31,647 nucleotides of DNA from JBKPHS01 sp046729975 (GTDB lineage Bacteria > Actinomycetota > Thermoleophilia > Solirubrobacterales > Thermoleophilaceae), in contig JBKPHS010000098.1 of assembly GCA_046729975.1 (NCBI GenBank), forward strand, positions 1-31,647, read 5' to 3'. The translations under genes and the position numbers were made by a program. Position 1 is the first letter of the stretch. Each line of letters begins with the position of its first letter. The notes beneath the pieces are model-generated. The model was not told where the DNA came from. It did not search any database and saw nothing but the letters and a program-made list of their open reading frames with translations. Of the stretch, positions 1 to 11,041 are shown piece by piece.

Positions 1-647
1 TTGCCGAAGGTGGCGGCGAGCAGATAGCGCCCGCGTTCGCCGCTGCCGAGCACCTCCGCGACGCGTAGGAGATCATCGGTCGTCGTGTAGAGCCTGCCGT
101 GCTCGACGCCCTCGCCGCTCACGTCGTCCTCGCCGCCGCCGACCACCCCGCACTCGACTTCGAGCACGACGTCTGCCCGCGCGCAGTCGTCCAATAACTC
201 TGACGAGATGCGCAGGTTGTCCTCCAGCGGTAGCGCGGAGCCGTCAAACATGTGCGAGCTGAACAGTGGCGGCTCGCGACGCTCTCGCCGCCGCTGCGAC
301 TCCGCGAGGAGCGGTCGGACGAACGTGTCGAGCTGGTCGGGAGGGCAGTGATCCGTGTGAAGGGCAACGAAGACGCCGTATCTGCGAGCCACTTCGTGCG
401 CGAAGGCGGCCAGCGCACGCGCACCGCGTACCGGCTCGCCCGCTGCTCCCGCGAGGTACTGCCCGCCTCCGGTGCTCACCTGGACGATTCCATCGGAGTC
501 GGCCTCGGCGAAGCCGCGGATCGCGGCGTTGAGGGTCTGCGACGAGGTGACGTTCACCGACGGGTAGGCGTAGCCGTCCGCTGCGGCCGCGTCGAGCATC
601 GCGGCGTACTTCTCCGTGGTGGGGATCCCCATCGCGACTCGGATCAT
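1..647 (-). CDS. fba: class II fructose-bisphosphate aldolase (partial, N-terminal part)
   Basis: Cleaves fructose 1,6-bisphosphate to dihydroxyacetone phosphate and glyceraldehyde 3-phosphate in cytosolic glycolysis and gluconeogenesis, using zinc. The frame is open from an ATG at 647 to the window edge, giving about 215 residues of an expected 340-360; the C-terminus lies outside. The N-terminal segment with NVTSSQTLNAA (31-42) and QVSTGG (56-61) is characteristic of the family. LHTDHC (97-101) carries the proton-donor Asp99 and zinc ligand His100. A SSHM..D segment, an EVECGVVGGGEDD segment (second metal-ligand region) and a terminal AATFGN follow in the family order. It lies 138 bp downstream of ftsH on the same strand. 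No clear Shine-Dalgarno precedes the ATG. An ATG five codons later (MGIPTTEKY) is an alternative start. Identification is firm. Confidence 0.93.
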   Translation of the reverse strand, partial: MIRVAMGIPTTEKYAAMLDAAAADGYAYPSVNVTSSQTLNAAIRGFAEADSDGIVQVSTGGGQYLAGAAGEPVRGARALAAFAHEVARRYGVFVALHTDHCPPDQLDTFVRPLLAESQRRRERREPPLFSSHMFDGSALPLEDNLRISSELLDDCARADVVLEVECGVVGGGEDDVSGEGVEHGRLYTTTDDLLRVAEVLGSGERGRYLLAATFG

Positions 648-737
648 GAATGGGGTTTGCCCGATTGTCGATGTCGGACCGCTACGCGATCATCGCCCCA
701 TGACAGCGCAGAAGCCGCCGTCAGTGGAGGAGCTTGT

Positions 738-756
738 GCCCGGCTTCGAGCCGGGC
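738..756 (-). terminator. GC-rich hairpin between ftsH and the aldolase gene
   Basis: A perfect 7-bp inverted repeat (GCCCGGC / GCCGGGC) with a 5-nt loop lies about 30 bp after the ftsH stop and 90 bp before the aldolase start. No T-tract follows on the minus strand, so it is only a possible terminator or mRNA-stabilising hairpin. Confidence 0.35.
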
Positions 757-785
757 TCCTTCGGGAACCGCTTGTTAGGCGAACG

Positions 786-2759
<1,974 letters not shown>

Positions 2760-2874
2760 GTCCAGGGGTGCATCGGCAGCACGAGTCCCCTCTGAAGGGG
2801 CGGATCTAGCGTAGCAGGGGTTATTGGACCCTCAGGCACGTTTTTGCGCCTATTAAAGGGCTACGACGAGGCGC

Positions 2875-3399
2875 TCAAGGCGGATCATCGAGCACCGCGA
2901 CATAGGGCAGGTTGCGGTAGCGCTCGGCGTGATCGAGGCCATATCCGATCGCGAACTCGTTCGGGATCTCGAAGCCAACGTAGCGGATCGGCAGGTCGAC
3001 CTTGCGGCGCTCGGGCTTGGTCAGCAGCGCGCACACGTCGAGCGACGCCGGGTTGCGCGCGTTGAGCGTGCGCAGCAGGTACGACAGGGTCAGCCCGGAG
3101 TCGACGATGTCCTCCACGACGAGCACCTCGCGCCCCTCGATCGGCGCGTCCAGGTCCTTGAGGATGCGGACCACGCCCGAGGAGTCGGTGGACGAGCCGT
3201 ACGACGACACCGCCATGAAGTCGACCTCGCAGGGCACCTCGAGGCTGCGCATCAGATCGGACAGGAAGAAGACCGCGCCCTTGAGGACGCCCACGAGGAA
3301 CAGGTCGCGCCCCTCGTAGTCGTGCGAGATCTCCTGGCCCAGCTCGCGGACCCGGCGCCCGAGCTCGTCCTCCTCCACGAGTGTGCGGCCGATCCCCAC
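2875..3399 (-). CDS. hpt: hypoxanthine phosphoribosyltransferase
   Basis: Purine-salvage enzyme that converts hypoxanthine (and guanine) plus PRPP to IMP or GMP. The 174-residue length is normal for the bacterial enzyme. It shows LVGVLKGAVFFLSDL (35-49) of the pyrophosphate-binding loop region. The type-I PRT signature VLVVEDIVDSGLTL (92-105) has the acidic pair Glu96-Asp97 that contacts the ribose of PRPP. The GTG at 3399 lies 30 bp after the tilS stop. The frame stays open further upstream, so the exact start is uncertain, and no strong ribosome binding site was seen. It is probably co-transcribed with tilS, the classical bacterial tilS-hpt-ftsH linkage. Confidence 0.95.
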   Translation of the reverse strand: MGIGRTLVEEDELGRRVRELGQEISHDYEGRDLFLVGVLKGAVFFLSDLMRSLEVPCEVDFMAVSSYGSSTDSSGVVRILKDLDAPIEGREVLVVEDIVDSGLTLSYLLRTLNARNPASLDVCALLTKPERRKVDLPIRYVGFEIPNEFAIGYGLDHAERYRNLPYVAVLDDPP

Positions 3400-3429
3400 G
3401 CGCGCGAGTCTATGCCTGTGCGGTGAGCC

Positions 3430-4707
<1,278 letters not shown>

Positions 4708-4708
4708 C

Positions 4709-5899
4709 TCACTCCTTCGGGTAGGCGCGGCAGAGCGTGCGCGGCTCGTCGAAGCCCTTGAGCTTGACCTCGCCGATCTCCTCGAACTGGAGGTGAGGGC
4801 TGCGGCTGACCGCCTCGATCACGGCGTCGGTGACGACGACCTCGCCGCCGCGCGAGCGGGCGACCACGCGCGCTGCCAGGTTGACCTCGCGTCCGAAGTA
4901 GTCGCCGTCGCGGTAGAGCGCAGCGCCGTGGTGGATGCCGATGCGGGCGGCCGGGCGCTCCACCCACAGGTTCTGGAAGCCGACGGCCCAGTCGGTCAGC
5001 GCCTGCACGTCGTTGCCGACGATCATCACCTCGTCGCCGATCGTCTTCACGATCCGGGCGTCGTCGGGCAGCGTGTTCGTGACGGCCTCGATGAAGCGCT
5101 CGACGATCGACAGCGCCTCTTCCTCTCCCGCCTCTTCCGTGAAGCGCGTGTAGCCCGCCAGGTCGGCAAACGCGACCGCGACGGTCACGCGGCCCAGGTC
5201 GGCGTCGTCAGCCTGGAGGTCCCCCTCCATGTGGCCGACCACATCCTGCTCGAGGAAGTGCTGGAGGAAGCGCTGGTGGATGTAGTCCATGATCGGCGAG
5301 GCGAGCGGAAGCAGATCCCCGGCGAGATGCTCCATCGCCTCCGCCATCTCCATCCCCGGCACGCCCTCGCGCATCATCGGCTCGTGCACGTAGATGTGGA
5401 ACAGGCGGGTCTCGGCGTCGGCGATCTGCGACAGCGCCTGTCCGTACACGCGCGTGAGCTGGAGGAAGGCGACGAGCGGGTAGCCGGCCGCGAGGACGGA
5501 GGACACGTACCGGAACGCCTGCACGTCGTCGTCGTTCATGTGCTCGAGCTCAGCGATCGGCAGGCCGATGCTGGCCCAGATCCGCTCGACCAGCGCGGGC
5601 TCGAGCCCAGTCTCCTCCGCGACCTCGGCGACCGTGTGAGTGCGCCGCCCGCTCGGGAACAGGTCCTCGATGTAGCCGTAGGCGAGCCGTCCCTGCTGCG
5701 ACGCCTCCCGGATCTGCTGAAGCGAATGGCCACGGTCGCGCAGCCTGGCGACGATGCGCGCGTGCGCGACCGCCGCGGGCGTCCAGCCGTCCCCTTCGTA
5801 GTCGGGGATCACGCCCGACTCCGCCCAGCGCCGCAGGGTCGCGGTCTTCACGCCGGCGAGGTCTGCCGCCTCTTTCAGGGTGAGCCTCTCGTCAGCCAC
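4709..5899 (-). CDS. MerR-type HTH / class III adenylate cyclase fusion
   Basis: About 396 residues, probably producing cAMP. Residues 5-80 form a MerR-family winged helix (LTLKEAADLAGVKTATLRRW, then a second helix pair ending SLQQIREA). A helical middle part with a second MerR-like segment (88-130) follows. Residues about 238-395 are a class III cyclase catalytic domain: first metal Asp246 (FADLAGYTRF), second metal Asp289 (KTIGDE), purine-specifying Lys285 and Asp333, and the transition-state pair Asn340/Arg344 (NLAAR). All catalytic positions look intact and favour ATP over GTP. The start was placed at GTG 5899, just before the HTH; a longer reading from GTG 5956 would add 19 low-complexity residues. 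It heads the tilS-hpt-ftsH run, with its stop 1 nt from the tilS start. Whether the HTH binds DNA is not shown. Confidence 0.88.
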   Translation of the reverse strand: MADERLTLKEAADLAGVKTATLRRWAESGVIPDYEGDGWTPAAVAHARIVARLRDRGHSLQQIREASQQGRLAYGYIEDLFPSGRRTHTVAEVAEETGLEPALVERIWASIGLPIAELEHMNDDDVQAFRYVSSVLAAGYPLVAFLQLTRVYGQALSQIADAETRLFHIYVHEPMMREGVPGMEMAEAMEHLAGDLLPLASPIMDYIHQRFLQHFLEQDVVGHMEGDLQADDADLGRVTVAVAFADLAGYTRFTEEAGEEEALSIVERFIEAVTNTLPDDARIVKTIGDEVMIVGNDVQALTDWAVGFQNLWVERPAARIGIHHGAALYRDGDYFGREVNLAARVVARSRGGEVVVTDAVIEAVSRSPHLQFEEIGEVKLKGFDEPRTLCRAYPKE

Positions 5900-6131
5900 G
5901 GCGGTTCCCAGGATGGCACGTGAAGGACACCGAGACGATGACGGCGGGACCGGCACTGAGCGGCCCCGCCGTCAAGCGGGCGTAACGGCCCGCGACGTCG
6001 GCCGGCGGCGCCCTTCCGCGCCCTTCGGCCTGCTGCCTGCTGAGACCCGAAGTGTCCCGCTCGGGACCGAAGAGGTCAATACACCAAGCGGATACACTCG
6101 CCGCCTACTTTCGGGAACCGAGGAGAGGGCC

Positions 6132-8129
6132 TTGAACTACTTCGTCACGGGGGCGACCGGCTTCATCGGCCGGCACCTGGTCGAGGAGCTTCTGAAGCGC
6201 GACGGGACGATCTACGCGCTCGTCCGGGAGGGGTCGCGCGGAAGGCTCGATGCGCTCGTCCAGGACTGGGGCGCCGGCGATCGGGTGGTCGCCGTCTCCG
6301 GCGACTTGTCCAAGCCGGCGCTCGGAGTGGAGAGCTTCGACGAGCCGATAGACCACTTCTTCCACCTCGCGGCGATCTACGACATGGAGGCCGACGAGGA
6401 GAGCTCGCACCGCGCCAACGTCGAGGGCACGCGCCACGCGGTGGAGTTCGCGAACTCGCGCGAGGTCGGGACCTTCCACCACGTCAGCTCGATCGCCGTC
6501 GCGGGCAGGTACAAAGGCCTCTTCCGCGAGGACATGTTCGACGAGGGGCAGAACCTGCCCCACCACTACCACTCGACGAAGTTCGACTCCGAGAAACTCG
6601 TCCGCGACGGGGTCAAGGCTCCGCTCCGCGTCTACCGCCCGGGGATCGTGATCGGGCACTCGGAGACGGGCGAGATGGACAAGATCGACGGGCCCTACTA
6701 CTTCTTCAAGCTGATTCAGAAGCTCCGCCACGCGCTGCCCGAGTGGTTCCCCCTGGCCGGGCCGGAGGGTAAGAAGGCAAACCTGGTGCCGGTCGACTTC
6801 GTGGCCCGGGCGCTCGACCACATCGCGCACCAGGCGGCGGACGACCTGCCCGGCGACACCTTCCACCTCGTGGACCCGAACCCGCGGTCCGTGGGCCAGT
6901 CGCTGAACGAGTTCGCGAAGGCCGCCCATGCGCCTCGCTTCACCATGCGCGTGGACGCGAACCTCACGAACGTCGTGCCCAAGCCGGTGGTCGCGGGGCT
7001 GAAGCAAGTCCCCACGATCCGCAACATCCAGAACGCGATCCTCGACGACCTCAGCATCCCGCCCTCGGTGCTCGAGCACCGCGACTTCGACGCCGACTTC
7101 GACGCGCGCGACGCCCAGCGGGCGCTCCAGGGCACCGGTATCGCGGTCCCGCCGCTGTCGAGCTACGCGGACAAGGTTTGGGACTACTGGGAGCGCAACC
7201 TCGACCCCGACCTCTTCCGCGAGCGCAGCCTCTCGAGCGTCATCAAGGACAAGAAGATCGTGGTGACGGGAGCGTCGAGCGGCATCGGCATGGAGCTGGC
7301 GCGCAAGCTTGGCGAGGCGGGCGGCGAGGTGATCCTCATCTCGCGCACGCGCGAGAAGCTCGACGAGGTGGCGGCCATGATCGACGAGCTCGGCGGCAAG
7401 GGGCACGTGCATCCGGCCGACCTCTCGGACGTAGAAGACGTCGAGCGCGTGGCCGACGAGATCGTCGAGCAGCACGGCGGCGTCGACATCCTCGTGAACA
7501 ACGCCGGCCGCTCGATCCGGCGCTCGGTCGCAGCGTCATACGACCGCTTCCACGACTTCGAGCGCACGATGCAGCTCAACTACTTCGGGGCGCTCAAGCT
7601 GATCCTGAAGTTCCTGCCGGGCATGCGCGAGCGCAAGGGTGGCCACATCGTCAACGTCTCCTCGATCGGCGTGCAGACGAACACGCCGCGCTTCTCGGCC
7701 TACGTCGCGTCCAAGTCGGCGCTCGACGCCTTCTCGCGCTGCCTCGGCCCCGAGGTGGTGGGCGACGGCGTCCACATCACCACCGTCTACATGCCTCTCG
7801 TCCGCACGCCGATGATCGCGCCGACCGACATCTACAAGGCGTTCCCCACGCTGACCCCCGAGGAGGCCGCCCAGATGATCTGCGACGCCATCCTCGACAA
7901 GCCCAAGCGCGTCGCCACCCGCCTCGGCACCTTCGGCCAGGTGCTCTACTCGATCTCGCCGAAGGTCGTCGACCAGATCATGAACACGGCCTACAAGCTC
8001 TTCCCCGACTCGAAGGCGGCGAAGAAGGACAAGGCGGCGCTCCCCTCAGGCGACGGCGAGAAGCCGCAGGAAGAAATGTCCACTGAGGCGATCGCCATGG
8101 CCTACCTCCTTCGTGGCGTTCACTTCTAG
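6132..8129 (+). CDS. two-domain fatty acyl-CoA reductase (alcohol-forming type)
   Basis: 665 residues. It matches the architecture and many sequence blocks, recalled from memory, of the Marinobacter Maqu_2220 and mycobacterial AcrA1 reductases, which reduce acyl-CoA with NADPH towards aldehyde and alcohol. Residues 1-365 are an extended SDR: TGATGFIG (6-13), HVSSIA (117-122), YHSTK (Tyr146, Lys150), and the highly characteristic HSETGEMDKIDGPYYFF region (176-192). Residues 372-625 are a classical SDR: TGASSGIG (379-386), NNAGRSIRRS (456-465), Ser510/511 and YVASK (Tyr524, Lys528). The C-terminal STEAIAMAYLLRGVHF block is also family-typical. The TTG start at 6132 is chosen because GAGGAGAGGG precedes it and the Rossmann motif follows at once; the frame is open further upstream. 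The stop TAG is the first three bases of the adjacent TAGTCGG heptamer array. Confidence 0.9.
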   Translation: MNYFVTGATGFIGRHLVEELLKRDGTIYALVREGSRGRLDALVQDWGAGDRVVAVSGDLSKPALGVESFDEPIDHFFHLAAIYDMEADEESSHRANVEGTRHAVEFANSREVGTFHHVSSIAVAGRYKGLFREDMFDEGQNLPHHYHSTKFDSEKLVRDGVKAPLRVYRPGIVIGHSETGEMDKIDGPYYFFKLIQKLRHALPEWFPLAGPEGKKANLVPVDFVARALDHIAHQAADDLPGDTFHLVDPNPRSVGQSLNEFAKAAHAPRFTMRVDANLTNVVPKPVVAGLKQVPTIRNIQNAILDDLSIPPSVLEHRDFDADFDARDAQRALQGTGIAVPPLSSYADKVWDYWERNLDPDLFRERSLSSVIKDKKIVVTGASSGIGMELARKLGEAGGEVILISRTREKLDEVAAMIDELGGKGHVHPADLSDVEDVERVADEIVEQHGGVDILVNNAGRSIRRSVAASYDRFHDFERTMQLNYFGALKLILKFLPGMRERKGGHIVNVSSIGVQTNTPRFSAYVASKSALDAFSRCLGPEVVGDGVHITTVYMPLVRTPMIAPTDIYKAFPTLTPEEAAQMICDAILDKPKRVATRLGTFGQVLYSISPKVVDQIMNTAYKLFPDSKAAKKDKAALPSGDGEKPQEEMSTEAIAMAYLLRGVHF

Positions 8130-8161
8130 TCGGTAGTCGGTAGTCGGTAGTCGGTAGTCGG
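8127..8161 (+). repeat. left heptamer array, five perfect TAGTCGG copies
   Basis: Five head-to-tail copies of TAGTCGG. The first TAG is the stop codon of the acyl-CoA reductase. An inverted array lies at 8554-8572, so the two bracket the four-helix-bundle gene. Confidence 0.9.
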
Positions 8162-8201
8162 GTGGCGGGGTGGGATTTGCCTTGTCGAGCCTTTCGGCGG
8201 T

Positions 8202-8555
8202 GTGGGACACCGCTCGTTCAAGGATCTTGAGGCCTACCGGAACGCGGCTCGGCTCGCGGACGAGATTCGTGTCGCGGCAACGGCGTGGAACGGCTTCGAC
8301 CGGTGGACGATCGGGTTACAGATCGTTCGGGCGGCGAATTCCGTCGGCGCGAACATCGCCGAGGCCTACGGTCGCGGAACAACGCCCGACCGCAGGCGCC
8401 TTCTCCTCATTGCCCGCGGATCGGCATGTGAGCTGGACTATTGGCTGGAGCGGGCACGGGCGGCCGCGCTGCCGTGCCCACCGGAAGCCAGCTCTCGCGC
8501 TCGCCATATCGGCCGCCTCTTGAACGGACTCATCCGCACGCTGAGCCGACCCTGA
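8202..8555 (+). CDS. four-helix bundle protein (S23 / 23S rRNA intervening-sequence protein family)
   Basis: 117 residues. The sequence begins GHRSFKDLEAYRNAARLADEI and continues with IGLQIVRAANSVGANIAEAYGRGT, the two signature segments of the four-helix-bundle family first noticed in 23S rRNA intervening sequences and related to the accessory protein Avd of diversity-generating retroelements. The biochemical role is unknown; Avd binds RNA and reverse transcriptase, but no reverse transcriptase is seen here. The start is GTG at 8202, with no good ribosome binding site. The gene sits alone between two convergent genes, bracketed by inverted TAGTCGG arrays, and its TGA overlaps the edge of the right array. 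The placement suggests an inserted cassette. Confidence 0.85.
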   Translation: MGHRSFKDLEAYRNAARLADEIRVAATAWNGFDRWTIGLQIVRAANSVGANIAEAYGRGTTPDRRRLLLIARGSACELDYWLERARAAALPCPPEASSRARHIGRLLNGLIRTLSRP

Positions 8556-8572
8556 TTACCGACTACCGACTA
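8554..8572 (-). repeat. right heptamer array, two TAGTCGG copies plus a degenerate unit
   Basis: Read on the minus strand this is TAGTCGG, TAGTCGG, TAATC: two perfect units and a partial one, inverted relative to the array at 8127-8161. Its outermost TAG (8570-8572) is the stop codon of the SCP2-type gene. Confidence 0.85.
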
Positions 8573-8992
8573 CTCAACCAGGTGTGGGTACTCGCTCTCG
8601 ACCATCTCCCGATACCGCTCGAACACCGGCTTGGTAATCGGCATGATCGAGAGTGCCTTCTTGACGTTGCCTGACGCCTTGATCCGGCGGCGGGCGATCG
8701 CCATCGCGACGTTCTCCTTGCCCTGGAAGTAGCGGTTCGCGACGTCCGAGTCCATCTTCATCTCGACGTCCGGGTCCCAATCGACGGAGTCGGTCCACTC
8801 CCAGCGGAGGTTCTGGCCGCCGGTGGGGTTCTCGGCGTAGGTCACGTTCACGACCATGTCGACGTCCGGGAACTCGAAGCGCTGCGGCGTGCGCGCCTCG
8901 CGGAGCTTGGGACCCATCTCAGGGTCCGTGCTCATGATCGTGAACACCTTGTCCATGACCTCGCGGAACTCGTCTGACGACTTGAACGCCAT
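8570..8992 (-). CDS. SCP2 sterol-carrier-like domain protein
   Basis: 140 residues, apparently a single SCP2-type lipid-binding domain. The central and C-terminal part, DPDVEMKMDSDVANRYFQGK, then VAMAIARRRIKASGNVKKAL, has the SCP2 pattern of an acidic strand, a helix, and a basic I-K-x-x-G-N turn. Such domains bind or transfer sterols, acyl-CoAs or other lipids. Its ATG is 9 bp after the stop of the acyltransferase gene, so it is the last gene of the phasin-like/SDR/acyltransferase operon. The stop codon is the terminal TAG of the heptamer array. Substrate unknown. Confidence 0.75.
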   Translation of the reverse strand: MAFKSSDEFREVMDKVFTIMSTDPEMGPKLREARTPQRFEFPDVDMVVNVTYAENPTGGQNLRWEWTDSVDWDPDVEMKMDSDVANRYFQGKENVAMAIARRRIKASGNVKKALSIMPITKPVFERYREMVESEYPHLVE

Positions 8993-9001
8993 GGCGGAAC
9001 C

Positions 9002-10051
9002 CTAGATGAAGGCCGGTCCTCTCTTCACCAGGTTCTCGTAGAGGGTGCGCTGGATCGTGTCGCGCACGCGCTCGGACAGCTCGAACACGAGCGTGCGGTT
9101 GTCGGCCGCCTCGGGACCGCCGTACTCGGTCACGTCGATGGGCTCGCAGAACTCGATCCGCCACTTGGACGGCAGCGGCACCGCCCCGAGCGGGCCGAGC
9201 AGCGGGAACGTCGGCGTGATCGGGAAGAACGGCGCGCCCGTCAGGCGCGCGAGCACCGGCGCCTCGCCGATCTTCGGGTAGATCTCCTCGCTGCCGACGA
9301 CCGCGACCGGCACGATCGGCGAGCCGGTGCGAAGCGCGAGCTCGACGAAGCCGCCGCGGCCGAAGCGAGCGAGCCGGTAGCGGTCGCGGAAGCTCTTGCT
9401 CGTCCCCTTCACGCCCTCGGGGAAGACCGCGACCAGCTCGTCCTGCTCGAGCAGCCGCATCGCGTTGTACGGCGAGGCAACCACGCCGCCGAGCTTTCGC
9501 AGCGCGACGGACACGAAGGGCAGCTCGAACGCCCAGTTGAGAACGAGGAACCGCGGGTAGCGCGGCAGTGGGTGCTCGCGCAGCAGCGCGACCGACATCA
9601 TCGTCGCGTCCCAGGGCAGGATCCCGGCGTGGTTCGACGCCAGCAGGGTCCGGCCGTGGCTCGGCACGTTGCGGACGCCGATCGCCTCGACCCGCCACCA
9701 GCGGTCGTAGATGAGCTCGAGGATCGGCAGGACTGTCTCGGCGAACTCCTCGTCGAAGCCCCACTCGTCCTCCCTGTAGTCGCCGCCCAGGCGCTCCGCC
9801 GCGCGCTCGAGCGCGGTGCGGACATCGCGGGGCAGCGCGCCCGCCGCGTGCTCGACGGCCTCGGTGAGGCTGGCGCCCGGCTCGAGGCCCTCGCGAAGCC
9901 GCCGCAGGAACGCGACGAGGGGACCGAACGGGAACGTGCCCGGGTAGCGCTCCCCCGCGCGCGCGCCGGACGGGCCGACCCGCGGCTCAGTGGCGCCATC
10001 GCGACGCGCACCGGTCGCGTCTCCGGCCTCGCGGCTAACGCGCGTGCTCAA
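9002..10051 (-). CDS. lysophospholipid acyltransferase-like (PlsC superfamily)
   Basis: 349 residues; transfers an acyl chain to a glycerolipid or similar acceptor at the membrane. The first 35 residues are charged and disordered. The catalytic block is LLASNHAGILPWDATM (136-151): His141 and Asp148 are six residues apart, whereas the classical motif is H-x4-D. VFPEGVKGTSKSFR (209-222) is the FPEG block for phosphate-acceptor binding, and a GSPIVPVAVVGSEE segment follows. The start is TTG, overlapping the upstream SDR stop by 4 nt (TTGA), implying coupled translation. As I recall, mycobacteria have an adjacent SDR and acyltransferase (Rv0501-Rv0502) with similar motifs. The exact acceptor cannot be read from sequence. 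Confidence 0.85.
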   Translation of the reverse strand: MSTRVSREAGDATGARRDGATEPRVGPSGARAGERYPGTFPFGPLVAFLRRLREGLEPGASLTEAVEHAAGALPRDVRTALERAAERLGGDYREDEWGFDEEFAETVLPILELIYDRWWRVEAIGVRNVPSHGRTLLASNHAGILPWDATMMSVALLREHPLPRYPRFLVLNWAFELPFVSVALRKLGGVVASPYNAMRLLEQDELVAVFPEGVKGTSKSFRDRYRLARFGRGGFVELALRTGSPIVPVAVVGSEEIYPKIGEAPVLARLTGAPFFPITPTFPLLGPLGAVPLPSKWRIEFCEPIDVTEYGGPEAADNRTLVFELSERVRDTIQRTLYENLVKRGPAFI

Positions 10052-11040
10052 AGCTGCGTCACCACCCGCCGCAGCGACGGCACGAGCCTCCGCCCGCCCA
10101 GCGTGCGGACGTAGTCGTCCACCGCCTCGACCGTCGAGAAGCGCGGCGTGAAGCCGACGTCCTCCGCCAGGCGCGTGACGTCCACGCCCCGCCCGTAGCG
10201 CAAGAGCCGCCGGAAGTCCGGCGAGAAGGTGAACAGCCCCAGCCGGCGGGCGGACACCGTGGCGGCGCCGAACAGCTGCGGCGGCATCGGCAGCGTCACT
10301 TTGCCGGCTAGGCGGACGAGACGGGTGAGCCCGATCGTGCCGGGGCCCGCGACGTTCACCGCCCCGCGCACCGGGTTCTTCGTCGCGGCGACGAGCGCGT
10401 CGATCGCGTCGGCCTCGTGGACGAACTGCAGCCGCGGGTCGAAGCCGAGGTAGGTCGGGACCACGGGAAGTGAGAGGTAGCGCGTGATCTGCGTGTCGAC
10501 GGTCGGGCCGATCGAGGACTGGTAACGGAGCATCGTGCAGACGACCCCGAGATGGCGGCGCGAGAAGGTCTCGAAGTAGTTCTCGATCTCACCGATGTCG
10601 CGCTGGAAGCGCGTCCGCAGCGGATAGAGGCGGGCCATGTCCTCCGTGAAGAACTGGGGCGCGGCCGGCTCTCTCCCGTAGATGCCGGCGGACCCTCGGA
10701 TCACGATCGCGCGCACGCTGTCCGCCTTCTCGCAGGCGGCGAGCAGCTGAAGCGAGCCGATCACGTTGATGTCGTGCGCAGCGCGGGGGGACATCGCGCC
10801 CGGCTGCCGCACGATCTTGTTGTGCACGACCGTGTCGGCGCCGGTCTGCGGGAGCAGCTTCCCGATCACCGGATTGCGGATGTCCGCCTCGATGAAGTCC
10901 GTGCGCTCGAGCTTCGCGCGCGGAGGACGCGTGTCGAGCCCCGCGACGTACTCCACCTCGGGGTCCGTCTCGAGCCGCCGTGCGAGCTCGGTGCCCACGT
11001 GGCTCGAAACGCCGGTGATCAGGATGCGGCGGCCCGCCAT
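10048..11040 (-). CDS. NAD-dependent epimerase/dehydratase-like SDR, atypical active site
   Basis: 330 residues with an N-terminal Rossmann fold, ILITGVSSHVG (6-16); the first glycine pattern is looser than TGxxGxxG, with Ser-Ser-His inside. ADTVVHN (68-74) and GSAGIYG (116-122) fit the extended SDR fold. At the position of the catalytic YxxxK there is TRFQRDIGEIE (143-153): Phe145 and Ile149, so both catalytic residues appear absent. It may be a cofactor-binding or non-redox member. It sits between a phasin-like gene (stop 1 nt upstream) and the acyltransferase (4-nt overlap). That arrangement suggests a role in lipid or envelope metabolism rather than sugar epimerisation. Confidence 0.82.
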   Translation of the reverse strand: MAGRRILITGVSSHVGTELARRLETDPEVEYVAGLDTRPPRAKLERTDFIEADIRNPVIGKLLPQTGADTVVHNKIVRQPGAMSPRAAHDINVIGSLQLLAACEKADSVRAIVIRGSAGIYGREPAAPQFFTEDMARLYPLRTRFQRDIGEIENYFETFSRRHLGVVCTMLRYQSSIGPTVDTQITRYLSLPVVPTYLGFDPRLQFVHEADAIDALVAATKNPVRGAVNVAGPGTIGLTRLVRLAGKVTLPMPPQLFGAATVSARRLGLFTFSPDFRRLLRYGRGVDVTRLAEDVGFTPRFSTVEAVDDYVRTLGGRRLVPSLRRVVTQL

Positions 11041-11041
11041 C

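Noticed and set aside
738..756. tRNA-like or confident terminator hairpin after ftsH
   Set aside because: The stem is good but there is no acceptor/anticodon layout and no T-tract; kept only as a low-confidence hairpin.
5900..5956. Longer N-terminus (GTG 5956) for the MerR-cyclase
   Set aside because: Adds 19 Ser/Pro-rich residues outside the HTH, with no better ribosome binding site; GTG 5899 sits directly before the domain.
6105..7475. 456-codon minus-strand open frame opposite the acyl-CoA reductase
   Set aside because: Shadow of a gene with firm family motifs on the + strand.
8127..8161. CRISPR array or slipped-strand phase-variation tract
   Set aside because: Unit of 7 bp with no spacers rules out CRISPR. 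The tract lies after a stop codon, so slippage would not change a reading frame.
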